NCBI RefSeq assembly: GCF_000337335.1
Contig: NZ_AOJN01000063.1
Coordinates: 30,628-72,121 of the forward strand
Length of the DNA stretch: 41,494 bases
Source of the DNA: Halorubrum distributum JCM 10118
GTDB lineage: Archaea; Halobacteriota; Halobacteria; Halobacteriales; Haloferacaceae
Direction: 5' to 3'
Shown here: piece after piece, positions 1 through 8,178 of the stretch
Layout of the letters: every line of letters begins with the position of its first letter
Numbering within the stretch: position 1 is the stretch's first letter
The notes under the pieces: model-generated
Told to the model about the DNA's origin: nothing
The model's database searches: none
The model's input: the letters and a program-made list of their open reading frames with translations, nothing else
Made by a program: the position numbers and the translations under genes

Positions 1-99
1 CCGGAAGACGTGTTCGCTGCGCTGCGCGCGACTTCCGTGCCCAAATCGGGTCGGCGTCGTTTCTTCACCCGCTCGCCGTCGCTCGCGGGTTCAGAATAT
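1..99. other. Intergenic, no gene seen
   Basis: No coding region is supported here. A short inverted repeat (ACCCGC ... GCGGGT, about 67-90) lies just 3' of the minus-strand tRNA-Phe and could help end its transcript, but there is no T-run to support that. Confidence 0.4.
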
Positions 100-172
100 G
101 CCGCCTCCCCGATTTGAACGGGGGACAGCTCGATCTTCAGTCGAGTGCTCTCCCAGTCTGAGCTAAGGCGGC
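100..172 (-). tRNA. tRNA-Phe (anticodon GAA)
   Basis: Read on the minus strand the 73 bases fold as a complete cloverleaf. The acceptor stem pairs GCCGCCU with AGGCGGC. The anticodon stem CUCGA/UCGAG closes the seven-base loop CUGAAGA, which places GAA at the anticodon. The T arm has the usual GTTCAAATC loop. No intron is visible and CCA is not encoded, as is common in archaea. 174-385, between this gene and the next, holds no convincing gene. Confidence 0.95.
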
Positions 173-385
173 TCGCACTCGAACCAACGCCGATTCGAGA
201 CAAAAGGATTTCGAAAGGCGGCGCCCCGATCGGACACCGCCCGCTCGCTTCCGTCGATCGCCCTCGCTCCGTTCGGCGTCCGATTCGCGTCCCAGACGTC
301 GGACGATATCGCCGCCGATCCGGGGCGACGGTGCGGATCGGGGTTTCCGCAACCGCCCCCTTTCTCGCGCCCCTCCGATCCGCCG

Positions 386-1003
386 ATGGCATCCCACGAC
401 CACGACGCTGAGGCCGACCACGACACGCACCACGAGCGACTCGACGCCGCGGTCGACGAGCGAGACGACTGGGCGCGGCGCCGCCGCAAGGGGATCCCGA
501 CCGACGAGAACCTCCTCGTCGTCGCCTGTATGGACGAGCGAATCCCGATCGAGGAGGCGCTCGGCATCGACCTCGGCGACGCGCAGGTGTTCCGCAACGC
601 GGGCGGCAAGGTGACGGACGACGTGATCCGGTCGGCCGCGCTCACGACGAACTTCTTCGACACCGACGAGATCGTCGTGATCAACCACACCGACTGCGGC
701 ATGATGAGCGCACCCGACGATGCGGTCCGCGAGGGACTCGAAGCGCAGGCCGGCGACCTCGACGACGTCGACCTCGACCCCTCGCTCCCGGAGCTCACCA
801 TCGGCGAGGCCGACCTCCTCGACTGGGTGAAGATGACCGACGACATCGACGCGGCATGCGCCGCACAGGTCGAGTACCTCCGCGAGTCCGCGTTCATCCC
901 GGACGACACGACCGTCTCCGGCTACGTCTACGAGGTCGAGTCCGGCGAGCTCCGCCGCCCGGACGAGCGGATCGCCGAGGAGATCAGCGAGCGGCGGGCC
1001 TGA
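386..1003 (+). CDS. Beta-class carbonic anhydrase family protein
   Basis: This 205-residue cytoplasmic protein has the signatures of beta-carbonic anhydrases, zinc enzymes that interconvert CO2 and bicarbonate. The motif ACMDER gives the zinc ligand Cys48 and the Asp50-Arg52 dyad, and NHTDCGM gives His101 and Cys104. The length fits small prokaryotic beta enzymes. The first 16 residues are rich in His and Asp, which is not part of the family core. The gene stands alone: tRNA-Phe lies on the opposite strand upstream, and the methyltransferase downstream has its own TATA-like box. Family assignment is firm. Actual carbonic anhydrase activity is inferred, since some relatives use other small substrates. 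Confidence 0.88.
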   Translation: MASHDHDAEADHDTHHERLDAAVDERDDWARRRRKGIPTDENLLVVACMDERIPIEEALGIDLGDAQVFRNAGGKVTDDVIRSAALTTNFFDTDEIVVINHTDCGMMSAPDDAVREGLEAQAGDLDDVDLDPSLPELTIGEADLLDWVKMTDDIDAACAAQVEYLRESAFIPDDTTVSGYVYEVESGELRRPDERIAEEISERRA

Positions 1004-1078
1004 TCCGCGGACCTGATCCGGGGGCCTGATCCGGGCGGGCGACCGACGCGCCGACGCCTCGCGCCCCGAGGTGTGACG

Positions 1079-1085
1079 TTTTTAT
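1079..1085 (+). promoter_or_regulatory. TATA-like box before the DNA methyltransferase
   Basis: GTTTTTATG reads as an archaeal TATA box and predicts a transcript start near 1108-1111. It argues against the upstream GTG at 1073 as the start of the methyltransferase, because that codon would lie before the promoter. Confidence 0.5.
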
Positions 1086-1147
1086 GCGCCCGCAGCGAAC
1101 CGAGTGGCAAATGGACCGAGTACACGCGCCCGCGTTCGAGCGAGGTG

Positions 1148-2356
1148 GTGCCGGTGGGCGCTGACGGCGACGCGACGACCGGTGACGACGCCGTGACCGG
1201 CGCGGACGGCGCGCACGCCGCGAGCGGCGACGCCGACGCGCCGGTCGTCGCCGGCTTCTTCTCTGGGTGCGGCGGCTTGGATCTGGGCTTCGAGCGCGCC
1301 GGCTTCGACGTCGCCCTCGGGAGCGACCAGTGGGAGCCGGCCGCGGAGACGTACCGCCGCAACTTCCCCGACACCGAGTTCGTCGAGGAGGACGTCCGCG
1401 AGCTCGACGCCCCGGCGATCCGCGAGGCCGTCGCGGGCGCCGGTTACGACCCGGACGGCGTCGACGTGGTGATCGGCGGGCCGCCCTGTCAGGGGTTCAG
1501 CCGGCTCAACAACGAGCAGATCGAGCTCGACGAGATGGAGAAGGACCGCCGGAACACCCTCTTCGAGGAGTTCCTCCGGGTCGTCTCCGTCCTCGAACCG
1601 CAGCTGGTGTTGATGGAGAACGTCCGCGACCTGATCAACCGCCAGACCAGCGACGACCGGTACGTGAAGGACCTCATCGTCGACGAGTTCGCGGCCCACG
1701 GCTACAAGTGCGAGTACCGGGTGCTGGAGGCCGAGCAGTACGGCGTCCCGCAGAAGCGCCGCCGGATCTTCTTCATGGGCACCGACCGCGACGTGCCGAT
1801 CCGGTTCCCGGAGCCGACGACGCCCGAGGGGCAGTGGCGCACCGCGGGCGAGGCGCTCGCGGACGCGACCGACGACCTGCCGAACATGACGTACGCGGAC
1901 ACCGGCGAGAAGACGCTCGAACGCATCCGCCACGTCCCCCCGGGCGGCTACTACCGCGACCTCCCCGACCGGCTGAAGACGAAGAAGTACCAGTGCGACT
2001 GCGAGGACACCGACACCTGCCCGCACGAGCCCGAGATCGTCAAGCGCTACGGGACGTACCTCCGCCGGCTCGACCCCGACGAACCGTCGCTGACGGTGAG
2101 CACGAACGTCTTCATCCACCCGAGCGAGGACCGCTACCTCACCCCGCGCGAGATGGCGCGGCTCCAGACGTTCCCCGACGAGTTCGTCTTTGAGGGGACG
2201 AAGACCGACGTGATGAAACAGATCGGCAACGCCGTCCCGGTCCGACTTGGCGAGGAGTTGGCGACCCAGCTGCTGGAGTACTACCCCGAGATCCGGGACG
2301 CGCCCCCCGCCGACCCCGACGTGTACGAACAGCAGTCGCTGACTGACTTGGCCTGA
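1148..2356 (+). CDS. DNA (cytosine-5-)-methyltransferase
   Basis: A C5 cytosine DNA methyltransferase with the family motifs in order: FFSGCGGLDLGFERAGF (S-adenosylmethionine binding), GGPPCQGFSR with the catalytic cysteine near residue 114, MENVRDL, QKRRRIFFMG, and the C-terminal PREMARLQTFPDEF and QIGNAVP. A Cys-rich stretch (CDCEDTDTC) sits in the target-recognition region between motifs VIII and IX and may bind a metal. The frame is open back to a GTG at 1073, but the TATA box at 1079-1085 makes one of the in-frame GTGs at 1145, 1148 or 1154 more likely. The first ~30 residues are low-complexity Ala/Gly/Asp. No restriction endonuclease or specificity gene lies beside it, so it looks like an orphan enzyme. 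Its target sequence cannot be read from the protein. A T-run follows the stop. Confidence 0.9.
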   Translation: MPVGADGDATTGDDAVTGADGAHAASGDADAPVVAGFFSGCGGLDLGFERAGFDVALGSDQWEPAAETYRRNFPDTEFVEEDVRELDAPAIREAVAGAGYDPDGVDVVIGGPPCQGFSRLNNEQIELDEMEKDRRNTLFEEFLRVVSVLEPQLVLMENVRDLINRQTSDDRYVKDLIVDEFAAHGYKCEYRVLEAEQYGVPQKRRRIFFMGTDRDVPIRFPEPTTPEGQWRTAGEALADATDDLPNMTYADTGEKTLERIRHVPPGGYYRDLPDRLKTKKYQCDCEDTDTCPHEPEIVKRYGTYLRRLDPDEPSLTVSTNVFIHPSEDRYLTPREMARLQTFPDEFVFEGTKTDVMKQIGNAVPVRLGEELATQLLEYYPEIRDAPPADPDVYEQQSLTDLA

Positions 2357-2360
2357 GATC

Positions 2361-2366
2361 TTTTTT
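2361..2366 (+). terminator. T-run terminator after the methyltransferase gene
   Basis: Six consecutive T residues begin five bases after the methyltransferase stop codon. Oligo-T runs on the coding strand are the usual archaeal termination signal. Confidence 0.6.
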
Positions 2367-2415
2367 AGGTGGTGATCGGCGGTGCGGTGAAGAATACCAA
2401 AGTTCCAGCGGCTTG

Positions 2416-2719
2416 TTTATAAATAGTCGCTGGTAGATCGGCGGCGAACACCTCCAAAGCCCCGGCCGAGAGGCGGTCGCACGCTCGCTGCGCTCCTCGT
2501 CACTCCGTTCGCTCCCTCGCTGCGGTGCTTGCGTCACCTGCGCCCGCCTCCCGGCTGCCCTTTTGAGTCCCACCCCGCACCGCGACCGCACCTCACACCT
2601 CCCCAGCCTCGTCAGTCGCCTCCGCTTCGCTCCGGCGACTGACTCCCTCGCGCGTGCTGCTCGGCCGCGGGGCGGCCTCGCAGGCACGCGCCACCGCCTC
2701 TTTATTTGTAAATAGTCGC
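2416..2719. repeat. Dispersed structured intergenic repeat, copy 1 (~304 bp)
   Basis: This segment shares order and many blocks with 9791-10106, for example CTCCAAAGCCCC, GCTCGCTGCG, GTGCTTGCGTC, CACACCTCCCCA, TCCGCTTCGCT, CCCTCGCGCGTGCT and GGCACGCGCCACCGC. Three hairpins can be drawn. The long stem pairs 2463-2481 with 2539-2557, the perfect 10-bp stem pairs 2611-2620 with 2634-2643, and the perfect 8-bp stem pairs 2650-2657 with 2684-2691. The outer edges are near-identical direct repeats, TTTATAAATAGTCGC at 2416-2430 and TTTGTAAATAGTCGC at 2705-2719. No reading frame is convincingly conserved between the copies. It lies between the methyltransferase gene and the 3' end of tRNA-Pro. Its function is unknown: it could be a structured RNA, a small non-autonomous mobile element, or both. 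Confidence 0.8.
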
Positions 2720-2751
2720 CACTGCTCACGGATTGTTCGCAACAGCAGAAT

Positions 2752-2821
2752 GGGACCGCCCGGATTCGAACCGGGGTCACGAGCACCCAAGGCTCGGAGT
2801 ATACCACTAACCCACGGTCCC
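2752..2821 (-). tRNA. tRNA-Pro (anticodon UGG)
   Basis: Minus-strand cloverleaf with acceptor stem GGGACCG/CGGUCCC and anticodon stem CGAGC/GCUCG around the loop CUUGGGU, which places UGG at the anticodon. The T loop is GTTCGAATC. A CCTTTAG element about 30 bases upstream (near 2850) may be its TATA box. The helicase gene ends 49 bases upstream on the same strand, so co-transcription is possible. The structured repeat ends only 32 bases beyond its 3' end. Confidence 0.95.
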
Positions 2822-2870
2822 GTACTCCTACATACCCCGAAGAGCCGCTAAAGGGTTTCGTTGCGCGTCG

Positions 2871-4925
2871 TCACTCCTCGTCGTCGCGCCGTTCGAGGTC
2901 GGCGACGATGTCGTACGGGTCGGTCCCCTTCCGGACCGAGTCGAGGATGAAGAACGCCTCGTCGGGCGCGAGGAAGTGCCGCGTCACCCCGCGGCCGAGC
3001 GGCGTCGGCTCGAAGCCGTCGATGAAGTTCCACTCTAGCAGCTTCCCGAGCGCGTGCTTGGTGGGGACCTCGCCGATCATCCGGTCGTTGAGGCGCTTCG
3101 CCTTCTTGCCGGCGACGACGACGTTCGCGAGCGTCTCCTCGGCGGCCGCGGTCTCGTCGTAGTGCGTCGCCACGTCCTCCATCTCGCCTTTCAGCAGGGT
3201 GAACGCCACCTCGTCCTCCGTGCGGTCCATCGACCCGTGGTAGACGCCGTCCGGCTCGACGAGGAGGTAGACGCGGCCGCGGTCGTGGTAGTCGGGGCGT
3301 CCGGCGCGCCCGAGCATCTGCGAGAACTCCTGGACCGAGAGCCACTCGATCCCCATCGCCAGCGAGTCGAAGATCACCTGCGAGGCGGGGAAGTCGACGC
3401 CGGCCGCCAGCGCCGCGGTGGTGACGACCGCCGAGAGGTCCTGGTTCCCGAACTGGCGCTCGACCTTCTTCCGGCGGCCGTAGTCGAGCCCGGCGTGGTA
3501 CGGCGCGGAGTCGTACCGCAGCTTGCGGCTGATCTCGTGGCAGCGCCGCCGCGAGTTCGTGAAGATGATCGTCTGCCCGCGGTACCCCTTCGAGGACTTC
3601 GTGTCGAACTCCCGCTTGACGAGCTTGTCCGCGATCTGCGCCTTCTCCCGGCTGTCCGCGAACGTGACGTGTCGCTCGATGGGGACGGGTCGCTCCTCGT
3701 ACTCGATGAGCGTCGCCCGGAGCTTCTCGGCGAGCCACTCGGGGTTCCCGACGGTCGCCGAGAGGTAGACGAACTGGGTGCCGTCGTAGCCCGCGTGGGT
3801 CTCCATCCGATCCTCGCTGTAATACTTCAGCCGCGAGATGAGCCCGTCAAGCCGGTGGCCGCGCTCGCCCTCCTTCAGCGTGTGGACCTCGTCGATGACG
3901 ACCGTGCCCACGTCGCCCAGGTCCTTGCCGGTCCGGAGCGCGTGGTCGATCCCCTCGTAGGTGCCGACGATCACGTCGGCGTGCGGGTCGAAGCGGTTGC
4001 CGTCGTCGTTCACCCGCGAGGAGCCGACCCGGATGGAGACGTCGAGCAGGTCGCCGTAGCGGTCCTCGAAGTCCTCGTGCTTCTGGTTGGCGAGCGCGAC
4101 GAGCGGGACCAAGAAGAGCAGCTTCCCGTCCCCCTTCAGCGCGCGGTCGATCCCGGTCAGCTCGCCGACGAGCGTCTTCCCCGTCGCCGTGGCGCTCACC
4201 ACGAGCTGGTCGTCGCCGTCGAGCAGGCCGTTCCGCACGGAGAGACTCTGGACCGGCAGTAGCTCCTCGAAGCGGCCTTGGAGGTGCGAAGAGAGGTCCG
4301 GGTGGAGGTCGAGGTCCTCGGTCCGGACCGGGGAGACGTCGTCGACGTTCGCCGACACCTCGTCGTACTTCGTGAGGTCCGGGTCGAGTCCACCTTGGAG
4401 GAGGCTCACGATCCGGTCGAGGTCGCCCGACTCGTACAGCAGCTCCTCGAGGCGTTCCTCGGCCGCGCCCGTGAACTCGCCTTTGTACGACAGTTCGCGC
4501 TCCAGCTCCCGGCGGGCGCAGTCCCGGCAGATCAGCTCGCCGTTGTGGTCGATGGCGTCCTCGCTCGTGATCGGCCCGTAGCGTCCGTCGCTCGCGCAGC
4601 GCCGGCAGGTCCGGACCGCCGTCGCCTCCAGCTGGTAGCCGTCGAGCATCTCCTTCAGCCGCGCCCGGTTCTCGGGAGTGGTCTGCTCGGAGATGCGGAT
4701 CCGGCCGGCCGCGCGGGCGAGGTCGACGAACTCGTCCGGCTGGCGGGGGTGGTCCTCGCCGTCGCGGATCACCCGAAACTTCCCCGGGCGCGGGCCCGCG
4801 GAGGTCTCCTTGAGCTCGAGCCGCCCGCGGAGCACGCGCTTGCCGTCGCGGTTCGCGACGACGGTGTAGTCGCTCCGCGCCTCGTGGAGGAACAGCGTCT
4901 CGACCTCGGCCAGCTGCTGTGACAC
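2871..4925 (-). CDS. Ski2-like DEAD/DEAH-box helicase with N-terminal zinc motif
   Basis: A 684-residue superfamily 2 helicase. Residues 1-100 form a conserved-looking N-terminal region, followed by a four-cysteine motif (Cys107, Cys110, Cys133, Cys136) that probably binds zinc. The helicase core follows: Walker A SATATGKT (244-251), DEVH (345-348), LSATVGN, and the second RecA domain with QMLGRAGRP. The C-terminal part resembles the winged-helix region of Ski2/Hel308 enzymes. Start is a GTG at 4925, supported by a TATA-like AAATACC about 25 bases upstream, implying a leaderless transcript. I recall haloarchaeal proteins of this layout as the DUF5814 helicase group, a recollection rather than a search result. 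Whether it acts on RNA or DNA cannot be told from sequence. Confidence 0.88.
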   Translation of the reverse strand: MSQQLAEVETLFLHEARSDYTVVANRDGKRVLRGRLELKETSAGPRPGKFRVIRDGEDHPRQPDEFVDLARAAGRIRISEQTTPENRARLKEMLDGYQLEATAVRTCRRCASDGRYGPITSEDAIDHNGELICRDCARRELERELSYKGEFTGAAEERLEELLYESGDLDRIVSLLQGGLDPDLTKYDEVSANVDDVSPVRTEDLDLHPDLSSHLQGRFEELLPVQSLSVRNGLLDGDDQLVVSATATGKTLVGELTGIDRALKGDGKLLFLVPLVALANQKHEDFEDRYGDLLDVSIRVGSSRVNDDGNRFDPHADVIVGTYEGIDHALRTGKDLGDVGTVVIDEVHTLKEGERGHRLDGLISRLKYYSEDRMETHAGYDGTQFVYLSATVGNPEWLAEKLRATLIEYEERPVPIERHVTFADSREKAQIADKLVKREFDTKSSKGYRGQTIIFTNSRRRCHEISRKLRYDSAPYHAGLDYGRRKKVERQFGNQDLSAVVTTAALAAGVDFPASQVIFDSLAMGIEWLSVQEFSQMLGRAGRPDYHDRGRVYLLVEPDGVYHGSMDRTEDEVAFTLLKGEMEDVATHYDETAAAEETLANVVVAGKKAKRLNDRMIGEVPTKHALGKLLEWNFIDGFEPTPLGRGVTRHFLAPDEAFFILDSVRKGTDPYDIVADLERRDDEE

Positions 4926-5062
4926 TGCCGTGCGGTACGCGAGCGAGGTATTTCAGGTGTTCGGCTCGGGGATCGGAACCGGTCCGGAGACTCGCGGCGC
5001 CGCGGCTACGTCACGCGAACGCGCGGAGAAAAGCCCGCCTCACGGACGGGGGTCGAGGTGGT

Positions 5063-5593
5063 CTACGAGACGAGCAGCTTCTCGCCGCGGTCGACCGTGA
5101 TCCGGCACGGCGGGGAGAGCTTGTTGTACGCGCGGCGGAACGCCTCTTTCACGACGGACGCCTGCTCGACGTCGCAGTACGCCGTGAAGACGACGTCGTC
5201 CTTGTTGAGACGCGCCGCGGTGCCGACCGGCTTACCGAACGCCTGCCGCATCCCGTCGGAGACGCGGTCCGCGCCGGCGCCGGTCGCCTGCTTGTTCTCC
5301 CGGATGACCTGGTGGGGGAACTTGCGGAGGGTCATCTTGTAGTTGCCCTCGCCGAGCTCCTTGATCAGGTGGCGGTTCGCCGAGAGGCGCGCGCTCTCCA
5401 GCGAGCCGTGTCGGACCTGGAGCTCCTCCTCGACGCGGAGGCTGATCTGGACGGGGTAGTCGTCCGGCTCCGCGGAGAGGTCGCCCATGTTGTGCTGGGC
5501 GATCTTCGAGCCGGGGATGCCCGTGATGTACTCGCGGCGGGTGTACGACGGCTTGTCGATCGTCCGATACATAGAGGCGGGTTTGTCAGACAT
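5063..5593 (-). CDS. rpl10e: Large ribosomal subunit protein L10e (uL16 family)
   Basis: A 176-residue protein with the full archaeal/eukaryotic L10e sequence, from [15 protein letters not shown] to the C-terminal KLLVS, including [16 protein letters not shown] and [12 protein letters not shown]. It is a universal component near the tRNA and factor-binding region of the large subunit. The frame is open to 5713, but the family's N-terminus fixes the ATG at 5593. A TTTATC element about 35 bases upstream is a plausible TATA box. nucS lies upstream on the same strand after a 130-base gap. Confidence 0.97.
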   Translation of the reverse strand: MSDKPASMYRTIDKPSYTRREYITGIPGSKIAQHNMGDLSAEPDDYPVQISLRVEEELQVRHGSLESARLSANRHLIKELGEGNYKMTLRKFPHQVIRENKQATGAGADRVSDGMRQAFGKPVGTAARLNKDDVVFTAYCDVEQASVVKEAFRRAYNKLSPPCRITVDRGEKLLVS

Positions 5594-5723
5594 GGCTACT
5601 TGTCCGATGTAGCCCGCGCTGCGGCGATAAACCCTTCGATAGCGAGGCGGCTTCGTCGGCTCTTCGGGGGGCAGCGGCGGCGTTCCGCCTCGAATCGCGG
5701 TCCGCGTTGACACGCCGCCCGGC

Positions 5724-6485
5724 TCACTCCTCCGGCGTCGGGTCGAGCGCGACGTGGTCGAACCCGCGGTCCGCGAGCCGCTCCGCGGCGCGGTCGGTGA
5801 CCGACGGCGCGACGAGGACGCCGCGGACCGCGGGGGCGTCGCGGTCGGAATATTCGTCCTCTTCGGTATCCTCGATCCCCAGTTCCTCGCGGAGCGCCCG
5901 CACGTACCGGGCGAGTTGCCCGACGGCGTCCGGGCCGACGCGCCGGCGCTTCAGCTCGACGACGACCGGGGTCCCGTCGGCGTCGACGCCGAAGACGTCC
6001 ATCGGGCCGGCGCTGGACGGGCGTTCGGTCTCGCGGGGCTCGAATCCGGCCTCGACGAGGTCGGGTCGCTCCAAGATTCGGGTCCGGAGGTCCTCCTCGC
6101 TGCCGTGGAGGTCGAGGTCGCGCCCGCCCGTCACGGCCATCGCGGAGAGCTGGTGGACGTCCGAGAAGCGGACCGTCAGCGTCTCGTCGGGATTGCTTCG
6201 GGTCGAGCGCACGCGGAGCCGCCCCTCGCGCACCGCGGCGTGGTGTTCGGATCCCGGTGGCTGCCAGTTGACCGGCTGGCGCCCCTCGTCGGTGTGGACG
6301 AGGGCGGCGCCGTCGGGCTTCAACACGAGCAGCCGATCGCCCGCGCCGAGGTCCGAGGCGGCCCGACCCTCGTACGAGACCGTACAGCGGCCGAACAGGC
6401 TGACGAGATCGCCGCGCTCGAAGGCGTCCTCCAGCTCCCAGAGGGCCTCGCGGTGGCTCGGGTCGTGGACGCTCGTAACTGTCAC
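5724..6485 (-). CDS. nucS: Endonuclease NucS
   Basis: A 253-residue NucS/EndoMS enzyme that cuts branched or mismatched DNA and is linked to archaeal and actinobacterial mismatch repair. The C-terminal RecB-like nuclease domain has the catalytic set in [20 protein letters not shown]: Asp163, Glu177 and Lys179, followed by the conserved [10 protein letters not shown] helix. The N-terminal half is the DNA-binding and dimerisation domain ([20 protein letters not shown]). The start is a GTG at 6485 with a TTTTTCAC element about 26 bases upstream, consistent with a leaderless message. No PCNA-binding motif is obvious at the C-terminus, which ends in an acidic tail. Confidence 0.95.
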   Translation of the reverse strand: MTVTSVHDPSHREALWELEDAFERGDLVSLFGRCTVSYEGRAASDLGAGDRLLVLKPDGAALVHTDEGRQPVNWQPPGSEHHAAVREGRLRVRSTRSNPDETLTVRFSDVHQLSAMAVTGGRDLDLHGSEEDLRTRILERPDLVEAGFEPRETERPSSAGPMDVFGVDADGTPVVVELKRRRVGPDAVGQLARYVRALREELGIEDTEEDEYSDRDAPAVRGVLVAPSVTDRAAERLADRGFDHVALDPTPEE

Positions 6486-6541
6486 TGGCCTCCGTAGGCG
6501 GTTGCGAGTGAAAAAGGGCGCGCGCCGGGGGCGGATGCGGC

Positions 6542-6691
6542 TCAGTCGCCGCGCCGCGACACGACGATGCCGGCGACAAATAGGATCGCCCCGAGCGCGA
6601 AGGCGGCGACGCGGAGCGTCGCGTCCGAGACGAGGATTCCGGCCAGCACCGATACGCCGAACCCGGCGTGTAACACCGCGGTCAGGTTCAT
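6542..6691 (-). CDS. Small two-helix membrane protein (49 aa)
   Basis: An ATG-started frame of 49 codons with two hydrophobic helices, roughly residues 4-20 and 25-44, ending in SRRGD. The composition (MNLTAVLHAGFGVSVLAGIL at the start) is that of a real small membrane protein, not a GC-rich shadow frame, and no overlapping gene competes for the space. It sits between nucS and the SAH hydrolase gene on the same strand, 79 bases downstream of the latter. No family is recognised. The positive-inside pattern puts the C-terminus in the cytoplasm. Confidence 0.6.
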   Translation of the reverse strand: MNLTAVLHAGFGVSVLAGILVSDATLRVAAFALGAILFVAGIVVSRRGD

Positions 6692-6770
6692 GGGATCGGT
6701 ACGACCGCGTCGCACAAAAGCCGGTCGAAGGCGGCGGTGCGGTCGGTGGGCGGGCTGCGTTGAGCCCGGA

Positions 6771-8060
6771 TCAGGTGCCGTGCTCCCAGCTCCCCATGTA
6801 CTTGCGCTGCTCGTCGCTGAGCGCGTCGTACTCGACGCCCTCGGCTGCGAGCTTGATGTCCGCGACCTCGCGGTCGAGATCGTCGGGCACGTCGTGGACG
6901 CCGGCGTCGTACGCGTCGCCGTTCGCGGCGAGCTCGCGGACGACGACCGCCTGGACGCCGAAGCTCTGGTCCATCACCTCGACGGGGTGGCCCAGGGCGA
7001 TGGGCGCGGCGAGGTTGACGAGCCGGCCCTCCGCGATGACGTTCAGGACGCGGCCGTCGGGCATCTCGAACCCCTCGACGCCGTCGCGGACCTCGTAGCG
7101 GTCGACCGCGAGGTCGTCGAGGTCGTCGAGGTTCACCTCCACGTCGAAGTGGCCGGCGTTCGCGAGGAGGACGCCGTCGCTCATCTCCTCGAAGTGCTCG
7201 CGGGTGATCACGTCGCGGTTGCCGGTCGTCGTGATGAACACGTCGCCCTTCTTCGCGGCCTCCTCCATCGGCAGCACTTCGTAGCCCTCCATGTGGGCTT
7301 CCAGGGCCTTCCGGGGATCGACCTCGCAGACGATGACGTTCGCGTTCTGGCCGGCCGCCTTCTTCGCGACGCCCTTCCCGCACTGGCCGTAGCCGCCGAC
7401 GACGACGTTCTTCCCGGCCCACGAGAGGTTCGTCGTCATCGCGATGGTCGCGAGCGACGACTCGCCCGTGCCGTGGACGTTGTCGAACAGCTGCTTCATC
7501 GGCGTGTCGTTCACGGCGAAGACGGGGTAGTGGAGCTCGCCGTCGGCGTCCATCGCGCGCAGGCGGTCGACGCCGGTGGTCGTCTCCTCGGCGCCGCCGA
7601 CGATGGAGTCGATGAGGTCGGGGTACTCCTCGTGGACGAGCTTCACCATGTCCATCCCGTCGTCGACGGTGATGGTGGGCCCGTGGGCGATACAGGCGTG
7701 CATCGCGTCGTAGTACTCGTCGTCGTCGACGCCGCGGACCGCGTAGGAGGTGATCGACTCGTGGGCGTCGAGCGCGGCCGACACGTCGTCGTGCGTCGAG
7801 AGGGGGTTACAGCCGGTGATCGCGACCTCGGCGCCGCCCTCGGCGAGCAGCTCGACGAGGTTCGCGGTCTTCGCCTCGACGTGCATCGCCATCGCGATCG
7901 TCTCGCCGGCGAGCGGCTGCTCGTCGACGAACTCGTCGCGGAGCGCGTTCAGGATCGGCATGTGCTGGAGCGCCCAGTCCATCTTCCGGCGCCCTTCCTC
8001 TCGGGCCGCTTCGACGTCCGAGAGGTGCTGTGACACCGGCGAATACGCGGTTTCGCTCAT
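6771..8060 (-). CDS. ahcY: Adenosylhomocysteinase (S-adenosylhomocysteine hydrolase)
   Basis: A 429-residue cytosolic enzyme that splits S-adenosylhomocysteine into adenosine and homocysteine, relieving product inhibition of methyltransferases. Family signatures include AMHVEAKTANL, the NAD-binding loop VVGGYGQCGKG, TTTGNRDVI, NAGHFDVEV and the C-terminal YMGSWEHGT. The length is normal for the archaeal form. The ATG at 8060 is preferred over an in-frame GTG at 8078, because GGGTTTAG about 26-32 bases upstream of the ATG looks like the TATA box of a leaderless message. A probable SAH/MTA deaminase gene lies 2.1 kb away at 10191-11510, so two routes of SAH removal appear in this stretch. Confidence 0.96.
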   Translation of the reverse strand: MSETAYSPVSQHLSDVEAAREEGRRKMDWALQHMPILNALRDEFVDEQPLAGETIAMAMHVEAKTANLVELLAEGGAEVAITGCNPLSTHDDVSAALDAHESITSYAVRGVDDDEYYDAMHACIAHGPTITVDDGMDMVKLVHEEYPDLIDSIVGGAEETTTGVDRLRAMDADGELHYPVFAVNDTPMKQLFDNVHGTGESSLATIAMTTNLSWAGKNVVVGGYGQCGKGVAKKAAGQNANVIVCEVDPRKALEAHMEGYEVLPMEEAAKKGDVFITTTGNRDVITREHFEEMSDGVLLANAGHFDVEVNLDDLDDLAVDRYEVRDGVEGFEMPDGRVLNVIAEGRLVNLAAPIALGHPVEVMDQSFGVQAVVVRELAANGDAYDAGVHDVPDDLDREVADIKLAAEGVEYDALSDEQRKYMGSWEHGT

Positions 8061-8178
8061 GCCTCTCGGTTCGCTCACGGCGCACTAAACCCTGCCGACA
8101 CGGAGTGCGCACGCAAAAGGAAAGTCGGTTCTCAGCGAGCGACGCTCGCGTTACCGACCCGAACTGCGGACCGCGTCG

